A stretch of 64,000 bases of DNA from contig JAUJEA010000011.1 in the NCBI GenBank assembly GCA_030442035.1, positions 124,001-188,000 of the forward strand, in the 5' to 3' direction. The notes below the pieces were generated by a model. The model was given only the letters and a program-made list of their open reading frames with translations, had not been told where the DNA came from and did no database searches. Of this stretch, positions 63,006 to 64,000 are shown in pieces. The stretch comes from Splendidivirga corallicola. GTDB lineage: Bacteria > Bacteroidota > Bacteroidia > Cytophagales > Cyclobacteriaceae. Position numbers and translations under genes: made by a program. How positions within the stretch are numbered: position 1 is the first letter of the stretch; the number at the start of each line of letters is the position of its first letter.

Positions 63006-63713
63006 ATGGCAAAAAAGAAGAAAGGAACAACAAAATCTCAGCACGAATTGCTGGAGAATCCTGAGGCACTAGCAGAGCAGTTGTCTAAAACAGAAGCCTT
63101 TATAGAAAGAAATAAGACAGCAGTTTTAGGAGTGATTGCAGTGGTTATCGTGAGCTTGGCAGGCTTATTTTTTTACCGCTATTGGGTAGATGGACAGAAT
63201 GAAACAGCTCAGTTGGAAATGTTCCAGGCTCAATATTGGTTTGAGGCAGATAGTCTTGATCTAGCACTGAACGGAGATGGTAACCATTATGGTTTTTTAG
63301 AGATCATTGAAAGCTATGGTGCTACCAAAGCTGCTAATCTGGCCAAGTTCTATGCCGGGGTAAGCTATCTAAAAAAAGGAGACTTCGATAGCGCCATTGA
63401 ATATCTGAATGATTTTAGCTCTTCGGATCTGTTGATACAAGCCAGAGCCTATTCATTGATTGGGGATGCCCATATGGAAAAAGGGAATTTTGAAGAGGCT
63501 TTGAGTCAATACAGAAAGGCAGCTAATCACAATTCGACCAAATTTTTCAGTCCGCAATACCTTATGAAAGCAGCGACAGCGCAAGAAAAACTTGAGGATT
63601 ACAGTGGAGCAATTAAAACATATGATACGATTATTGAGGACTTTTCGGATTCCAGTGAAAAACAAGACGCACGAAAGCATAAAGCCAGGATAGAGCGCAT
63701 GGCATCAAAGTAA
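63006..63713 (+). CDS. membrane-anchored TPR protein, YfgM-like
   Basis: The 235-residue protein has a basic N-terminus (MAKKKKGTTKSQHELLENP), one membrane segment (AVLGVIAVVIVSLAGLFFYR, about residues 38-57) and then TPR units to the end (AKFYAGVSYLKKGDFDSAIE, ARAYSLIGDAHMEKGNFEEA, YDTIIEDFSDSSEKQDARK). This is the layout of the YfgM-like ancillary proteins of the Sec translocon, but that link is only by shape. A perfect terminator follows, so it is the last gene of its transcript, and ribH starts a new one. Confidence 0.9.
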   Translation: MAKKKKGTTKSQHELLENPEALAEQLSKTEAFIERNKTAVLGVIAVVIVSLAGLFFYRYWVDGQNETAQLEMFQAQYWFEADSLDLALNGDGNHYGFLEIIESYGATKAANLAKFYAGVSYLKKGDFDSAIEYLNDFSSSDLLIQARAYSLIGDAHMEKGNFEEALSQYRKAANHNSTKFFSPQYLMKAATAQEKLEDYSGAIKTYDTIIEDFSDSSEKQDARKHKARIERMASK

Positions 63714-63737
63714 AGTCCACGAAAAGCATTAAAAAAA

Positions 63738-63770
63738 GGGATGAAGCTTTGATGCTTCATCCCTTTTTTT
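63738..63770 (+). terminator. strong intrinsic terminator after the TPR gene
   Basis: GGGATGAAGC (63738-63747) and GCTTCATCCC (63754-63763) form a perfect 10-bp stem with a 6-nt loop followed by seven Ts. The preceding seven As (63731-63737) extend the stem to 17 bp and let it work in both directions. Confidence 0.9.
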
Positions 63771-63798
63771 ATGTTTAAGTTTTATAAAAAATAACAAA

Positions 63799-64000
63799 AT
63801 GGCCACAGTTAATAAGAACCTTAGCGATTATTCTTCGGAGAATTTAATTGATATTACAAATAAGAGATTCGCTGTTGTAGTGTCAGAATGGAATGAAGAA
63901 GTAACAGAAGCCCTTTACGAAGGAGCCTATACTACATTAGTAAAACATGGTGCGGATGAAAAGAATATCATAAGAAGTAATGTGCCCGGAAGTTTTGAAC
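63799..64000 (+). CDS. ribH: 6,7-dimethyl-8-ribityllumazine synthase, N-terminal part (cut by window edge)
   Basis: RibH is the penultimate enzyme of riboflavin synthesis and forms large icosahedral or pentameric shells. From ATG 63799 the frame is open for 67 codons to the window edge. Residues 24-35 (RFAVVVSEWNEEVTEALYEG) hold the aromatic residue (Trp) that stacks on the substrate, a position occupied by Phe or Trp in RibH, and VPGSFE begins the conserved VPGxxE substrate motif. The active-site histidine and the rest lie outside the window. Confidence 0.93.
   Translation, partial: MATVNKNLSDYSSENLIDITNKRFAVVVSEWNEEVTEALYEGAYTTLVKHGADEKNIIRSNVPGSFE

Noticed and set aside
1-64000. CRISPR array, insertion sequence, prophage or defence island
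   Set aside because: No regularly spaced repeats, transposase, integrase, phage structural or restriction genes were seen anywhere in the window.

Overview
The window is an AT-rich chromosomal segment from a Bacteroidota bacterium, most likely a gliding marine-type member of the Cytophagales. The evidence is the presence of gliding genes gldB, gldE and gldD, the mutY-ssb-gldE-gldD order, LytS/LytTR signalling, DUF1080, DUF2807 and PD40/OmpA proteins, the 29-residue AURKAIP1/COX24-type basic protein, frequent TTG starts, and promoters of the TTTG-N19-TAnnTTTG type used by the Bacteroidota primary sigma factor. No tRNA, rRNA, CRISPR array, insertion sequence, phage gene or restriction system was found. 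The window is cut inside radA at the left edge and ribH at the right edge.

Layout. 1-10.3 kb, mostly minus strand: start of radA, a giant 1600-residue secreted protein, prmA, a small DUF6150-like repeat protein, tpiA behind a textbook promoter, and uvrA. 10.6-15.2 kb, plus strand: an ECF sigma factor overlapping a tiny anti-sigma-like partner, endonuclease III, a glutamine-dependent asparagine-synthase-like enzyme and a family 4 glycosyltransferase (a small glycan module). 15.2-25.9 kb: gldB, an outer-membrane barrel, rng (RNase E/G) with the COX24-like gene, a TPR protein and HU behind it, then divergently mutY, ssb, gldE, gldD and recG.

26-34.3 kb: a LytTR response regulator with two LytS-like membrane kinases in tandem, one lacking its phospho-accepting histidine. 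Upstream lies a secreted protein built from ten 34-residue repeats. A lipoprotein, a nitrilase, a Crp/Fnr-family regulator and a DinB-fold protein follow. A perfect FNR-type box sits between the last two, at the distance expected of a class II activator site. 34.3-44.4 kb: an OmpA/PD40 protein, TerC, a phospholipid group (psd, cdsA, DUF2007, CPBP protease) with glutamate dehydrogenase, then dusB and an EamA exporter.

44.9-54.3 kb: a secreted amidohydrolase, DUF3820, VOC and DUF1080 proteins, a long stretch with no obvious gene but with a terminator, a promoter and a 50-codon gene, a radical SAM protein, a DUF2807 protein, a barrel protein, a peroxiredoxin and a CPA1 antiporter preceded by a perfect 15-bp hairpin. 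54.4-64 kb: a kinase/class III aminotransferase fusion, a small DUF6958-like protein, an N-acetylmuramoyl-L-alanine amidase, an SMP-30 lipoprotein, a 41-codon membrane protein, a DUF721 protein, recF, pdhA, a TPR protein with a strong terminator, and ribH.

Most genes are core housekeeping genes. I did not find a defence or mobile system. The candidates for undescribed biology are the sensor array with a pseudokinase, the 34-residue-repeat protein, the FNR-box circuit, the giant secreted protein, several small proteins, and palindromic or hairpin elements at gene starts. All coordinates and motifs were read by eye; family names come from recognition of motifs and not from a search.
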